From Malus domestica (Eukaryota > Streptophyta > Magnoliopsida > Rosales > Rosaceae), in NCBI RefSeq assembly GCF_042453785.1, contig NC_091671.1:31463001-31527000 (forward strand): DNA of 64,000 nucleotides, read 5' to 3'. Position numbers and translations under genes: made by a program. Positions 43,619 to 56,305 of this stretch are shown here, in pieces; within the stretch, counting starts at the first letter, position 1, and every line of letters begins with the position of its first letter. The notes beneath the pieces were generated by a model, which saw nothing but the letters and a program-made list of their open reading frames with translations, was not told where the DNA came from and did no database searches.

Positions 43619-45998
43619 TGACAGGCCCCTATCCCAATGTCCGGGGAATATCGAGATGGTCACGTGTTGGCCGACACCCAAGGGTGACATAAGCCATTTA
43701 ATGAATGCATATGTTGAGAACATGTGAAATATGCATGTAAATTTCGCGCAAACTACGCAATGTAATATTCCCACATAAACCTTATAAAATAATATAATAG
43801 TATTCAACTACTAACAATGATAATGAAAGTGATGATGCATGATATATTTAGAGCATACATCTTATTCAAAATACAAGCAGAAGGTGCGATTACAATGATG
43901 TCAAAGCAAAAAGGATGGCACGATGGCACTGATAGGGGAATGCCTCGTAGCTCGGATCGTAAGCCTCATTCCTATGTCCTGAGAGGGCGCAAAACAAATA
44001 TGAGTGGACCAAGTTGATATATAAGTATTACAAACATAGTTATTCAATAACGTACTAACTCCCAAAGTTTATGAAAACTAATAGCATAATATGTGATAGG
44101 TTTTCCGAAAACCCTAGCATGCCATAAAACTTTCGTAAAACATATATCGTATATAGTGTGCTAAATAGTGGTATCAGTATCGCCCGAAAGCATATAGAAC
44201 ACTTCATTTGCCCGAAGGCCATAATTCAAAACACTTCACATATCAGTCAACCGTAGGCTCCTACAACACCCACCCGAAGGCATATATAGTATCAATCACT
44301 CGAAGGCTCCTACAACACCCACATATATAGTATTAATCGCATGTAGGTTTCTACAACTCCCACCCGAAGACATATATAATATCAATCGCCCGTAGGCTCC
44401 TACAACACCCACCCGAAGGCATATATGGTAACAATCGCTAGTAAGCTCCTACAGCACCCACCCGAAGGCATATATAGTAACCACTAGATAAGCCCAAAAT
44501 CATTAAATATAATCTTTCCAACATAAGTACATATATTTCAAAGCATCTTTATAGTATATAGTCGTCCATCATATATACTACAAAGAGTGTAAAAACATGT
44601 TCATAAATAGTATATAGTCATCCATTATATATACAACAAAGAACATAAATTTGATAAAGTATGGTATTCCAAAATATTCTCAATAAAGCATGACAAATCA
44701 TAAAATGTAAATCTAATTTACTCATAAAACGTAACCATTAAATCATGTTTTTCATGTATGCATTTCTACTATTAAAACATGCATTTTAAAAGGGGTCCAC
44801 TCATTTATACTCCGTCGTCGATGAACCGTGCGAAATAGGAATGACAAAATCGTCGCTAATAGTCGCACCTAAGCACATAAAGAGTCCAATTAATAAAACT
44901 CTATCATAACGATTGAATTTCGGGAAACAGACGTCATAAATGGATTTAGGACGTCGAAAAACATTAAAGGGGACATCGGGTACCCCCACGCGCCGCCGCA
45001 AGGTGGCGGCTCCGACGGCTATGCGCTGCCATGGGTCATTGGAAAAGTTATTGGCGAGGCGTGTGCTCCACGCACCGGCACCGGCAACCTCTCACGTGTG
45101 CCCACGCGCAGGCCTATATGCGGCTGAGTTCGTGGGTTATCTGGGTTGGGCGGGATTAAGCAGAGGCAATTAGGCCTGGGCTCCATAACTGGGCCAAGTT
45201 CTATGGCCGAAAGGCTTGGGCTGGGTTTGGAATGGATTTGGAGTTTGGGCTTTGGGGTTTTGGGTTGAGTCCAATGGGTCACAGATATAGGTTTCAGGGT
45301 TTCAGGGTTTTGGGTTTGGGGTTTAACGGGCCAAAGGCCCGTGGTTACACGGCCCTAGGACCTTAGTTTAAAAAGGCTTTGGGCTTGGAAGCTCGGCCTG
45401 ATGCTCTGGGCTAGAGGACCCGGTTAGGGCCTCGGGTCAAGTATGACCCATTTTCGCCGAATAGGGAGACCGCAGCTTACCGAGCCTCGATCGACGCCAA
45501 TTCATAACCCTAAGGTACAATCTAACTACCAAAATGAAGATAGAGACTAAAGGGAGAGTTTCATACCTTCGTGGTCTCTCCTTGTGGCCAAAAAGTTGGT
45601 TTGAAGCCGTCGGACTTGCGAAGATAGTGGGGTGGCCTTTAGGTATCTCAGTGCTCCATAGAGGAAAAGGGAGATAGAGAGAGAGAGAGAGATAGAAGGT
45701 TCACTCAATGGTGGTGGTGTCATGGTCCTTTGAGTGTGCAAGTGAGTGTGTGTGCTGCCGTGAAGGAGAAAGGGGAGAGGGGTTTAAGAGAGAAAGCTGA
45801 GAGAGAGAATGTCTCGGGGAAAGAAGAGAGAATAAGAGAAAATGAGATGGGAGACTGCCACGTGGCAGGCAGAAAGAGGATGGGAATTTGGAAGAAATCC
45901 AAAAAGGGAAACCTGATTGGGTAAGTGATAAAGACAAAATTGTCATTTCATACTTCCGTAAATACTACAAAATACACAATTCAGGACGGGGTTTTACA
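43619..45998 (-). mobile_element. 2.4-kb solo LTR (probably Gypsy-type) nested in the LINE
   Basis: The insert begins TGACAGGCCCC and ends GGGGTTTTACA, i.e. TG...CA. Both sides carry the 5-bp direct repeat ACACC (43614-43618, 45999-46003). Outside it the LINE sequence is continuous. On the minus strand it starts TGTAAAACCCCGTCC, like long Gypsy LTRs of woody rosids. There is no second copy of either end inside and no gag/pol, so a solo LTR from LTR-LTR recombination fits better than a full element. It contains a short tandem array, a GC-rich patch near 44975-45110 and a (GA)n run near 45675-45693. Confidence 0.8.
44200..44480. repeat. Tandem repeats, ~57-65-bp units, in the solo LTR
   Basis: CCCGAAGGCATATATAGTA, ATCRCCCGTAGGCTCC and TACAACACCCAC blocks repeat four to five times with small differences. 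Confidence 0.85.
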
Positions 45999-46009
45999 AC
46001 ACCAACCTT

Positions 46010-48330
46010 TTTCCCTTCTTAGAAATCCCCCTATAACCCCTTTTATCTAAGACAGTCATCCTCTCATTCTTCTCTTCAGGAATAAGCTTACCATCTACAC
46101 AAGGATTGCAAAAGGCAGAAATATCGACAATCTTATTGAGAGAAGCATCCTCTTCGTTAAAAGACTCACCACAGAACCTTCCAACCAATCATCCCTTTTA
46201 ACAATATTTTCAGCATCACAAGAAAAATATGATTCCTCCTCTTCTTCTGACTTTGTAGACTCAAAATGTTCAATAAGAGCCCGAACCCGATCAAAATCCC
46301 CATTCTTATTCTCAACCTCCAAAGGAAGACTTTGTAACATCTCATCCCCAAAATCAAACTCCTCTTTTGTGATATTCAAATCATTTAAGACCTTAATGGG
46401 ATCAACTAGACCCATCTCTCATTTTTCTCATGTAGAAGCTTTTTTTTCCATATAAAACGTACAAATCTTTAGCCAGCTCCTTAACATCCTAAGACAATGA
46501 TGAAGCACCATGTTGAGAAACATTATAATCTATTTGCTTTTTTAATCTTATCTTTTGCAGAGACCCAAATTAAGAAGGACTCGCAAAATTGAATCTCTCT
46601 GCAGACAATTTTGATGGCCCAAATCTCTTAAAAAAAGAATCGGATAAAGAAGTCCAATTAGAGTATGCTTCTTTAATAAAAGCAGACCCATTGTCACTCT
46701 GACGAGAAGGCATAGAAGTTGGCAAGAAAATACCTTGTTGATGAATAAAGGAGTGCAAAGGCCCAACGGGAAAAGGCCCAACTAACTCTTTATAAGATTC
46801 AGCCTTCTATCTCCTAGTCCCACCAGAAGTTTCATTAATATCAACCTCATTAAAAAGAAATCCACTTACCACCAAAGACTTATCACTTTCCAGAGACTTT
46901 AAAAACCCATTTTTTGTAGAAGACTTAAGACTGACCTTCTCTGTATGTTGGAATTATCCCCAATTAATCATTCTCAAGAAATTTCCCCATCCACCAAAGG
47001 CTCATTGTCCAATAGCACCCATTCCTTTCTTCGAGAATCTATAATAATTTGACGATCAAGCTCCCTATTTTGAGAATAGTCAGGTATCCGTATATTCCAT
47101 GCTGACTTTTGAACTGTCTCTTTGGCTGGACTTGCCGGAGAAATGTGTCCAATCACCCTCTGCAAATTTCGATCATCATTCTCAGGCCTTCGGAAATACT
47201 TAGAATTCAAAGATTCTCCACGCTTGAAAACTAGAGGTTTAGGTCTTCTTGTTGGCAAGAGTTGTCTGATTTTAACTCTAAAAGTGGGATTTCCATCAAC
47301 AACATTAACAAACTCTGGTATGAGACCAGTAAAATTATGTTGAATTTTTAACCTTGCTTCAAACAGATAAACCAAATTTTGCAGTTCTACGATCAACTTC
47401 CACTAAACCACCGCAAGCTTCACCAATCTTTTGAAACCAAAAGTTAGTTCCGAGATGAGGCGATAATCCCTCAACAACAATCCAGCCACCATAACTCATT
47501 GCATTTCGGTCATCCGCTTTTAGGCCTTGCCACCATCCAAACAACAACACATCTGGATACTCACTCATAGTAAAAAAAAAAAAAAAAACCCAATTATGCA
47601 ATCTTCATTGCTTCATCTGAATTCTGGTAAACAAATAAAGCTTATGGCATTGAAAATGAGACAAACGAATCTCCCTTCCAAGCAAATTCAGAAGTGTTTT
47701 CTCCACCTATTTCCAAGGCTGATGCACCAGTTGTCTCTCACAAACAATCACGCACCCCCATTTAAAATCTTCCAGAGGATTGCTTCTCTTATTCTAGTTG
47801 TTCTCTACCCATAATTTCAATGTCTCGTTCAAATTAAGATAAATTCACTTGAAAGTTTTCCCTTTAGAGCTGCATCTTTAAATGAAATCTGAGGGACAAC
47901 TCTCGACTTACTTCTCTATGGTTCCCTTGACACCTCCAACAAATTCATATTCACCTAAGAAGAACTACAACGAAATTTCTCCACTTTCTTTCCCCCGCAC
48001 AGAATTTCAGATAAAATTCAACCCACCTCTTCCAACCAAAAAAATTAATCCTTTTGGGAACAATAATGTTCCTTACAAAACCATCTGGCTCATTTTTGGA
48101 AATACTTAAGAAGTCCCCATTTTTGTTGTTGAAACTTTCCACCCAAAACTGTAACTGTGCCTTCTGTATTGTCTAAAAAACCTATGACCCTTTGATTCTA
48201 ACGCTGCCTTCAACTGGATTATGAGCCAGGAAACACAACCCAAGTCAAAAGAAATCTGGTAACCCTTGAGTCTGGTCCTCTATGTTAGTCTCACCCTTTC
48301 TCCAAAAGATTCATCTTTCACTTGTAGAAT
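46010..48330 (-). pseudogene. L1 ORF1 (gag-like, DUF4283 type), broken
   Basis: The recognisable centre is complement of about 47590-47360 (FGWWQGLKAD..., GGWIVVEGLSPHLGTNFWFQ, IGEACGGLVEVDRRT), the DUF4283-like nucleic-acid-binding region of plant L1 ORF1. Other open pieces occur at 48142-47951, 47396-46974 (basic, Arg/Lys/Pro-rich) and 46415-46095 (acidic C-terminus), in different frames, with stops between them. ORF1 proteins coat LINE RNA. Start and end are approximate. Confidence 0.7.
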
Positions 48331-48498
48331 AAAAACCTTTTGTTCAACGTTGAAATCTCAAGATAAATGTCTGTATCTCTTTCTCCCACCGAAAGATCAT
48401 GCTTTGGTTCACTCTTTCTCACCCTTCTCTGTCTCATCTCTAACTTTCTCTCTCTCAACATTATTATTCTAAAAGGATCTTGCTTTGTTTTTGTGACA

Positions 48499-48689
48499 TT
48501 TTCATACTTCTGTTAGTCTTTCCGTCAGGAGTTCAGTTAACTTAACTGTTGATGTGACTCATTGATTGAATGATGATTGTGCATCTACATGGCATTATGG
48601 CTGTAAATGGACAATTTAAAAATAAAAAATAAACAACATAAAAAATTAAAAAATTAAAAATATTTTTCGCGCAGGCTTGGCTACCATTC
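48499..48689. other. Spacer flanking the LINE
   Basis: AT-rich, no gene; it continues the pre-insertion sequence that lies to the left of 39533. Confidence 0.4.
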
Positions 48690-49484
48690 TAGCCCTGCCC
48701 ACATTATCTTTATACAATTGCTTGAGTAGGGCAACTCCCTCAATACCATATTCCACCAACTTTCTCAAGTCGGCCCTACACACAGAATCACCAACAAGTC
48801 CGGGCTCCCGGCCGACAAACCACCGTCCATAGAACCCTTTGTCCCCGACTTAACCTATTCAGTTTTTCCTTCCCCAAACCTTTTTTCAAGGTTTTCACCA
48901 ACACCACCGCCCAAACCCTCAAAACCTTCCTCTAAAACCTTACAAACCCTTCATGGCAAAAGTTGCAGTTGCCAGCGCCGAGCCACCGCATCCAGAAAAA
49001 GATGCAATTGCAGTAGCGTGCATTCTTGGAGGTTTTATTGGTACATGGTATTACGTAGACGGGTTTCAAGCCCATGAGCCTATAACCATATGTTGTGATA
49101 ATCAAGTAGCATGAGAGGTAGCCAATAATCCAATACAATATGAGCGGATTAAACATGTTGAAGTGGATCGACATTTTATCAAGGAGAAGCTAGATGTTCA
49201 GTTAGTAGACATTCATATCGTGGGGTAGAACATATGCATATGTTTGAATACATGTCCGCAAAAGTGTTTTTTGACTCACTTGACAAGTTGGGCTTAGGAG
49301 GGATCTACGCACCAACTTGCAGGTAAGTGTTGGCATGAGTCAATGTACCATAAGGATTTGATGTATGTTGGCGCCAGTCAATGTATCATAGGGACTCAAT
49401 ATATGCTAGCTTGAGTCAATGTACCTAAAATAAAGATTCCATGTTCTCATAATACGGATTCAATGTATCAGACATTCTTGTACT
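48690..49484 (+). mobile_element. Copia pol 3' end fragment, copy A
   Basis: The plus strand encodes the end of a copia RNase H (CCDNQ.A, IKHVEVDRHFIKEKLD near 49095-49200) and the pol terminus (SLDKLGLGGIYAP near 49275-49315). A probable 3' LTR start follows (TGTTGGCATGAGTCAATG at 49328). Pieces are separated by stops, for example TGA in the CDNQ.A block at 49112. A second diverged copy with the same upstream sequence is at 50897-51600. Confidence 0.75.
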
Positions 49485-49509
49485 TATATATATATATATA
49501 TATATATAT
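49485..49509. repeat. (TA)n microsatellite, left border of the viral fragment
   Basis: About 12 uninterrupted TA units, directly before the viral coding sequence. Confidence 0.9.
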
Positions 49510-49519
49510 TAATTAGGAA

Positions 49520-50850
49520 CATTCTGTGAGCAATATGGTCTACCACCTATAACTCCTTCCAATCTCAAAAAGAAATCAACTACCTTCAATAGATCAAAGA
49601 TCTCTAAACCACGGACCAACTACTCCAAATATCGTAAAGGCAAGTATGCCAAACCAAACCCATTTTATGAAAATCCCAAACAGAAGAGATGGAAAGGAAA
49701 GAGAAAATCCTCTGGAAAATTCCACTCTAAAGACAATAGTCATAAGGGAAAATGCTACAAATGTGGCAAAGAAGGACATTACGCTAATAAGTGTAATGTT
49801 AAGAAAATCATAAGCCAGTTGAAAATTTCTGAGGAAGAGAAACTTCAACTGATCCAAACCTTAGAACTCCAGGATACTGACAATAGTCTTTCATCTGAAG
49901 ATGATCTTGGTTCTACCTCATCATCCTCATATCAATCTGCTTCTAATAAGCACTCTACTTCTAACATCAAGCTCGGATGTCTCGATGCTTGTTGTAAAAA
50001 TATATCAGTACTAACTAAACAAGAAAAACAAGAAGAATTACTCTTAGAGCTAATAAGCAATGTTGAGGACACTGAACTGAAAAGGTTCTACCTCAAAAAA
50101 CTTAAAAATTTAGTCTCTCAAGAAGAAGTAGGCACTAGCCAATCTCAAATTCAGAAACCTCAAATCTCTCTTAGTTCTACACTAGCAAAGTTTAATAAGA
50201 CTAAGAAAGAAATCACGGTCAGTGACCTCCAAAAAGAAATTAATCAAATTAAAGAAGAAATTAAGCTTTTGAAATCTGATAACCACAACATTCGCACACA
50301 ACTCACTAGAGCCAATACTCCTCCAAAAGAAGAACTATTTAGTTCCTCCTCTTCCAGTAGTCACCATGAATCAGAATCTGATACACACTCAGAACACTTA
50401 GTTCTGAATCTTCTTCACAAAATTAGAATCCAAAAATGGTATTCTAAAGTAACAATAGTAATTGAAGATTTTCGTTTCGAAACAATCGCATTGATTGATT
50501 CAGGCGCAGACTTGAATTGTATTCAAGAAGGCCTAATTCCCACTAGGTATTTCCACAAATCAAAGGAAATCCTTAGTGCTGCTAATGAGTCTCCAATGGA
50601 AATCAAATATGAACTTCCTAAAGCACATGTCTGCCAAAGTGAAGTTTGTTTCAAAACACCTTTCGTTCTAATTAAGAACTTATCTGACCTTGTCATATTA
50701 GGATTACCCTTTATAGCACTCCTCTATCCTTTTAAAACACATCACAATAGGATTACCTCAAAAGTCTTAGGACAGAAAGTCACTTTTGAGTTCTGTCTGG
50801 AAACAGATCTCAAAAAACTTAGACATCTCCAGAAGGATAGCACTTCGCGA
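49520..50850 (+). pseudogene. Endogenous caulimovirid fragment (coat protein C-terminus and protease)
   Basis: One open frame runs through this segment. It opens without a plausible start, so it is a 5'-truncated piece of a larger viral polyprotein. A basic region precedes a CCHC zinc knuckle at 49753-49794, as at the coat protein C-terminus of plant pararetroviruses. A coiled-coil-like, Ser/Glu-rich linker follows. The aspartic protease motif DSGAD is at 50497-50511. Reverse transcriptase and RNase H, which should follow, are absent; the frame runs into the (TA)n repeat and host DNA. Genus is uncertain; Caulimoviridae is the family call. It is a fixed remnant and cannot produce virus. Confidence 0.82.
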
Positions 50851-50854
50851 TATA

Positions 50855-50896
<42 letters not shown>
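50851..50896. repeat. (TA)n microsatellite, right border of the viral fragment
   Basis: About 22 TA units with one TG interruption, exactly at the end of the viral sequence. Confidence 0.92.
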
Positions 50897-50899
<3 letters not shown>

Positions 50900-51600
50900 G
50901 CTTGAGCTGGGCAACTCCCCCAATACCCATTTCTACCAACATTCTCAAGTTAGCCCCACGCCAAGAATCACTAACAAGTCTGAGCTTCTGGCCAACAAAC
51001 CACTGTCCATAGAACCCTTTGTTGCTAACTCAACCTATTCAGCATCTCCTCCCTCGAATCCTTTTTCATGGTTTTCACCAACACCACCACCAAAACCTTT
51101 AAAACTTGGCAACCATCCACAACAAAAGTTGCAGTTGCCAAGGCAGAGCCGCCATCGCTGGGAAAAGTCGTTGCAACATCGTGCATTCTTGGAGGTTTAT
51201 TGGGACATGGTATGACAGAGATAGGTTTCAAGCCTAATGAGCCTATGCTTTTATGTTGTGATAATCAAGCAGCACGAGAGATAGCCAATAATCTGGTACA
51301 ATATGATCGGAATAAACATGTCGAAGTGGATCTTCATTTTATGAAGAAGAAGTTGGATATTCGTTAGCAAACATTCCATACATAAGGACAAAACAACAAC
51401 ATATGTTTTAATACATGTGTTGTCCACAAAAGTGTTTCATGACTCACTTGACAAGTTAGGCTTAAGAGACATCTACAGACCATCTTGAGGGTGAGTGTTG
51501 GCATGAGTCAATGTATGTTGGCGCGAGTCACTGTACAATAGGGATTGATGTATGCTAACTTGAGTCAATGTCCCTAGAATAGATATTCAATGTTCTCATA
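50897..51600 (+). mobile_element. Copia pol 3' end fragment, copy B
   Basis: It is collinear with copy A (ATTGCTTGAG..GGGCAACTCC start, then the RNase H block with CCDNQAAREIANN and KHVEVDLHFMKKKLD near 51255-51360, and SLDKLGLRDI near 51445). It ends in the same LTR-like GTGTTGGCATGAGTCAATG at about 51495. The sequence upstream of the RNase H block in both copies is not obviously pol. Confidence 0.75.
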
Positions 51601-52704
51601 AACAGTAAAGGGACATTGTGTTGCAGTGCTTGAATCCAAATGCAAAAATCATGAGTTACACGAGGTGTGAAGCATAAGAGGCGTGTGAGTGATAAAAAAA
51701 TTGAACCAGAAAACAAACACTGCAACAAAGCGTCTAAATCCGATAAAACCAGAATCAGAAAACAGGCATTGCAATGCAATGTCTGAATCCATATTAACCT
51801 ATTCCAAAATATAAAAAAAATATGAGAATGGGGTGTCATTTAAAGTGGGTGTCAGCTATAATGATAGATTTTGTAATTTTTGTTTATCTTAAATGCATTT
51901 TAAGTATCACAATACATAATTGACCTATTTACAATTAATATAAATATTATTGATATATTATTAATATTGTAACTTTTTATTGATTCTTTACCAAATCACC
52001 CTTTAAATCTACATAAAATATTTTTTTTTCTTTCTAAACAAATAGTATTATTTACAGGTGAGGGAGTGGCTAAGCCTCACAATGTGCTAACAATAATGTG
52101 GAATCGAACTTAAGATCTCTCATTTACTAAATGACACATAAAATAACTATTAATTTATTCAATTTGACGGTACTTGGAAATTTAGAAATTACTTTACCCT
52201 ATATTTGGATGAAGAAATTTAAGATTACCAAAGAATTTTAAAATGACAGTAATTGAAATAACGAGATTTTATTTTCTAGAATTTGTGAATTTTCTTATTT
52301 GGTTAACCTAAAAAAACAATAGAATTAAATATGGAATTTGTTATTTTTAAATTCTCAATCATAAAAATTGGGAAATGACACATATTTACATGGAATTTAA
52401 ACTTGGGAATTGGAGGTTCCAAATTCCAAGTTTTTTTCTATGCAAAAATTCTAAATTTCTATGTTTATGAAGTCAAACAAAGGAATTTGTGCATGTCAAT
52501 TTGTAAATTCTGACTTTTATTCAAATTCCAAGTTTATTTCCCTCGTCTAGACATAATGTTAAATCACTTTTCTTTTGATAATTATTAACTTTCTGGTAAA
52601 TAATTAAAGCTAGAACTATTACACGATGTAGTCTTTGTCCTGTTTAAACAGAAATTCCGTTGTTTGGGAAGAGGTTAGGTCTCTCGGTATCCTGCGCCGC
52701 AGAC
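51601..52704. other. Intergenic and FIE promoter region
   Basis: No gene. It is very AT-rich; about 52195-52555 contains repeated AAATTCCAAGTTT and its inverted form AAACTTGG, suggesting a decayed MITE. The FIE leader is probably within the last 100 bp; no clear TATA box is seen. Confidence 0.4.
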
Positions 52705-55700
52705 ATGGCGGCAAAGTTCGCTTTAGGGTCGGAACCGGTGGTGGGTTCGCTCGCACCCTCAAAGAAGAAAGAGTACAGAGTCACCAACAGGCTCCAAGAG
52801 GGCAAGCGGCCCCTATACGCCATCGTTTTCAACTTCATCGACTCTCGCTACTTCAACGTCTTCGCCACAGTCGGTGGCAATCGGGTTCGTTACTCTTCCG
52901 TTCTAATTCCGGGATTGTTAGTTGGATTTTCCTGCGTTTTCTCTGCAACCAAACTTGGGTTTTATACTTTTATGGCTGAAAATTTAGTAAATTTTTGAGT
53001 TTCTTGTAATTTGGTTTACTGGGTTTTGTTAGATTGAATGGATTAGTAATTTATTTGTACATGATCGTTAAGTTAGTGTTCTGGGAATCCGAGTAAAACA
53101 AAACAAGGCATCATCTTTAACATTAACAGCATTGGATTACAATGCGGCTTGGTAGTGGTGAATTATGGTTGTTCTGAGCTGGTAGTGTGTGGTTCATTAC
53201 TCCGTTTTCAAATAAACAACGTGAATTTGTTCCCCGAAGTGTTCATTTGCGTAAAAAAATTTATCCGAGAGAGACAAAATGCAAGGTTCTCTTTCCACTA
53301 TTTGTTTTGAAGTTTTGTGATTGTTATATTGTTCTTTTTGTTTCAGGTGACTGTATACCAATGCCTAGAAGGGGGTGTGATCGCTGTGTTGCAGTCCTAC
53401 ATTGATGAAGATGTAAGTAAAGACAGCCATCATTCCATCATTGATCAAATGGATTAGTGTTCTTTTCTCGGTCATTTATCAAACAGTTAAGCATCCATTT
53501 GTTAATGTTTAGAACTTTTTGCGGATATGTGATTTTCATGTGCTTTGTATAGATCAGAAGGATGAGTCTTTTTACACTGTGAGCTGGGCATGCAATAGTG
53601 ATGGATCCCCATTGCTTGTGGCTGGAGGAATTAATGGTATAATGCGTGTCATCGATTGTGGCAGTGAGAAGATAGACAAGGTATCTTAGTACTCCTGTAC
53701 ATTATAATGGTGCTTTTAACTATACTTAGCATACAATTAGGATGAAAGTGTACATCTGAAATCTTTGAAATTTTAAAAGTGCTTGAGTGGCCATGAAAAT
53801 AGAGGATTTTCTTTCTTTGCATCTTTTTTCTCCCTAAAGTACTCATCTATGTGCAGAGTTTTGTTGGCCATGGGGACTCAATAAATGAGATCAGGACGCA
53901 ACCGTTGAAGTCATCACTTGTGGTGTCAGCAAGCAAAGTGAACATGATAACCTTTTCCTTTTCTCTTCTTTTAAGATGTTGTTTGTTGTTTATTTTATTA
54001 GTAATCTTAGAAATTTCCAGGATGAGTCAGTTCGGCTATGGAATGTTCAGACTGGAATATGCATTTTGATATTTGCTGGAGCAGGGGGTCACCGCAATGA
54101 AGTCCTAAGTGTGGTAAGCATATCAGATGGGGAGTTATATCCCGCCACCTTTCCATGAAATCTTTTAAAATATAAATTTATTGTTTTCTTTTTTCTTTTT
54201 GTTGTGAAGTTTTGATAAATGAAAACGACTGAGAGCTAATCATGTTTACCTTGTTCTTCATGGTTTTGATAGGACTTTCATCCTTCTGACATATATCGTA
54301 TTGCGAGTTGTGGCATGGACAACACTGTTAAGATCTGGTCAATGAAAGGTAGGACTTCATGGTTTTGCTCCATATGACAATTTACATAATTTGATTTGGT
54401 AAACCATAGTTATGTAACTATATGGCATGGATCACAATGGTTAGTTCTAATTTCTTATGAAAACAAGTGTTATTTCTAATTTATTTTCTTATACATTGCT
54501 TTGTTTTAGAGTTCTGGACATATGTAGAGAAATCTTTCACATGGACAGATCTTCCGTCAAAATTTCCTACAAAATATGTGCAATTTCCTGTAAGTACCTG
54601 TTCTTTGTGTTACAGATTAGCATTTTCATTCTCCTGTTATCTGAGATTACTTTAACCTTTCAGGTATTCATAGCTTCCATTCATACAAACTATGTTGACT
54701 GTAATAGGTGGCTTGGTGATTTTCTCCTCTCAAAGGTGAATCACAATTTCATCCCTATTTTCATTCTTTTCCGTATAAAATCTGAAGGTTATTTGGAAAT
54801 GGAAAATGTAAACATTGTATAGGATGCAAAATCTTTATATGTCAAATCGTTTGTTTCGTTTACTAATTGGCAAAAACTTAAATCAGCACAATCACCTGGT
54901 TCGAATGAGTTAATGAGAAACACATCAATTCTGGAAAAGTTGATTTATCTGTTTGTGGCATCAACCTCTGCATAGCTTATTGGATCACCTAAAAGCAAGA
55001 TTTAGTTTAATAGCTGTTTAGAATAACATGCATGGAGTGATAAATTGTGTCTATATATTAATATTAACAAATAAATTTCAAATATGAGTAGCTTGAATTG
55101 CTTTTAGATGCCTGTTGTAGCTGAATTCCTTAGATTCTCTAATGATTACATTAATATTTCCAGAGTGTTGACAATGAAATTGTGCTGTGGGAACCGAAAA
55201 TGAAGGAACAGTCTCCTGGGGAGGTTAGAACTTCTTGCTCCTCTTGTTTTTAAATGTTAAGGGCCAATTGGTAACATTTTTGTTTTCTGTGTTTTCCTTT
55301 TAATTAAAGAAATAGAGGAAATGTATAGAAGACAGAGAGGAGGTCAGAAAGGTGAGGAAGAAATGAGGTGGAATATATAAAACACACACTAAACACTAAA
55401 GCATTCTAAAACGAAATAGTCTTTTCTTCAACTCTATCATCTGGCTACTCACTTTCCTTTATTTTTCTAATTAAAAACAAAAAAGTTACCAAGAAATCCC
55501 CACTTTTCTTAGTCTTTTTTGTCTGTTCCATGAATTATTGCTGATTTTAGTTGACTCTGTAGAATTCCAGTTATTTACTTTATGGTGGCCTAAAATGTTA
55601 TTTGGCTGCTTTCTGGTTAGGGTACTGTTGACATCCTTCAAAAATATCCGGTTCCAGAGTGTGATATTTGGTTCATCAAGTTTTCCTGTGATTTCCACTA

Positions 55701-56305
55701 CAATGCAGCTGCTATAGGTACTGCAAACTGCACAAGGAATTTCTTAAACAGTTGTAATTGCACCGGTTGATATAATTCTTCATTCTTTCAAAATCTAAGG
55801 GACCATGTAACTTTAGATGTTCCAACTGTTGCACAACTACATGTCAGACGTCTTAGCGCTCAATTGTTTTCTGTCTTGCAGGGAATAGAGAGGGAAAGAT
55901 TTTCATTTGGGAACTACAATCCAGCCCTCCTGTTCTTATTGCAAAGTTAGTTCGGGTTTCTGTTTACCAAAACTACATGCTGAAGAAAGTTGTAACTTTG
56001 AAATGTAAACCACTAATGATAACCCTGCACCGTATTTTCAGGTTGTTACATCCTCAATCAAAATCTCCGATTAGGCAAACTGCTACGTCTTTTGATGGAA
56101 GGTAATTCATGCATAGTTTATTTCTCATTGTTTTAACTTTGTACTATCTTTTATTTGACATTATTCTTTATATGATCTTGTAATTGCCATATCCCGCGAT
56201 AATGAGAAAGTGTTTCCTCGTTGCATTATTCTATATTGCAGCACCATTCTAAGCTGCTGTGAGGACGGAACTATTTGGCGTTGGGATGCTATGGAAAGTT
56301 GTTAA
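52705..56305 (+). CDS. FIE: FIE, WD40 subunit of Polycomb repressive complex 2
   Basis: Thirteen exons, all GT-AG, join to 371 residues: 52705-52884, 53347-53412, 53558-53680, 53857-53937, 54021-54113, 54273-54348, 54510-54589, 54664-54735, 55164-55223, 55621-55717, 55882-55945, 56042-56101, 56242-56305. The product matches plant FIE end to end (Arabidopsis FIE is 369 residues), with the KKKEYRVTNRLQEGKRPLYA start, WD40 blades (DESVRLWNVQTG, MDNTVKIWSMK, NREGKIFIWELQ) and the final blade CCEDGTIWRWDA. FIE is the ESC/EED homologue: it holds EZH-type methyltransferases in PRC2 and supports H3K27me3 in the nucleus, repressing seed and flowering genes. No lesions. It converges on the gene ending at 57223. 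Confidence 0.98.

Larger units (their letters stand above)
39543..48488 (-). mobile_element. L1-type LINE, near full length, with a nested insertion
   Basis: The minus strand reads 5' leader (about 48488-48330), ORF1, ORF2 and a short poly(A) (T run at 39544-39549). A 10-bp direct repeat TTTTGTGACA lies at 39533-39542 and 48489-48498. Joining the outer flanks at this repeat gives a continuous intergenic sequence. Subtracting the 2,380-bp nested insertion (43619-45998) leaves ~6.56 kb, the normal length of a plant L1. Both ORFs are decayed. Confidence 0.85.

Noticed and set aside
44801-45282. GC-rich ORFs in the solo LTR
   Set aside because: Short, on both strands, without domains; composition effect.
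49819-51012. 397-codon ORF as a single host protein
   Set aside because: The ATG lies inside viral sequence and the frame runs through a (TA)n repeat into a copia fragment; it is a fusion of unrelated pieces.
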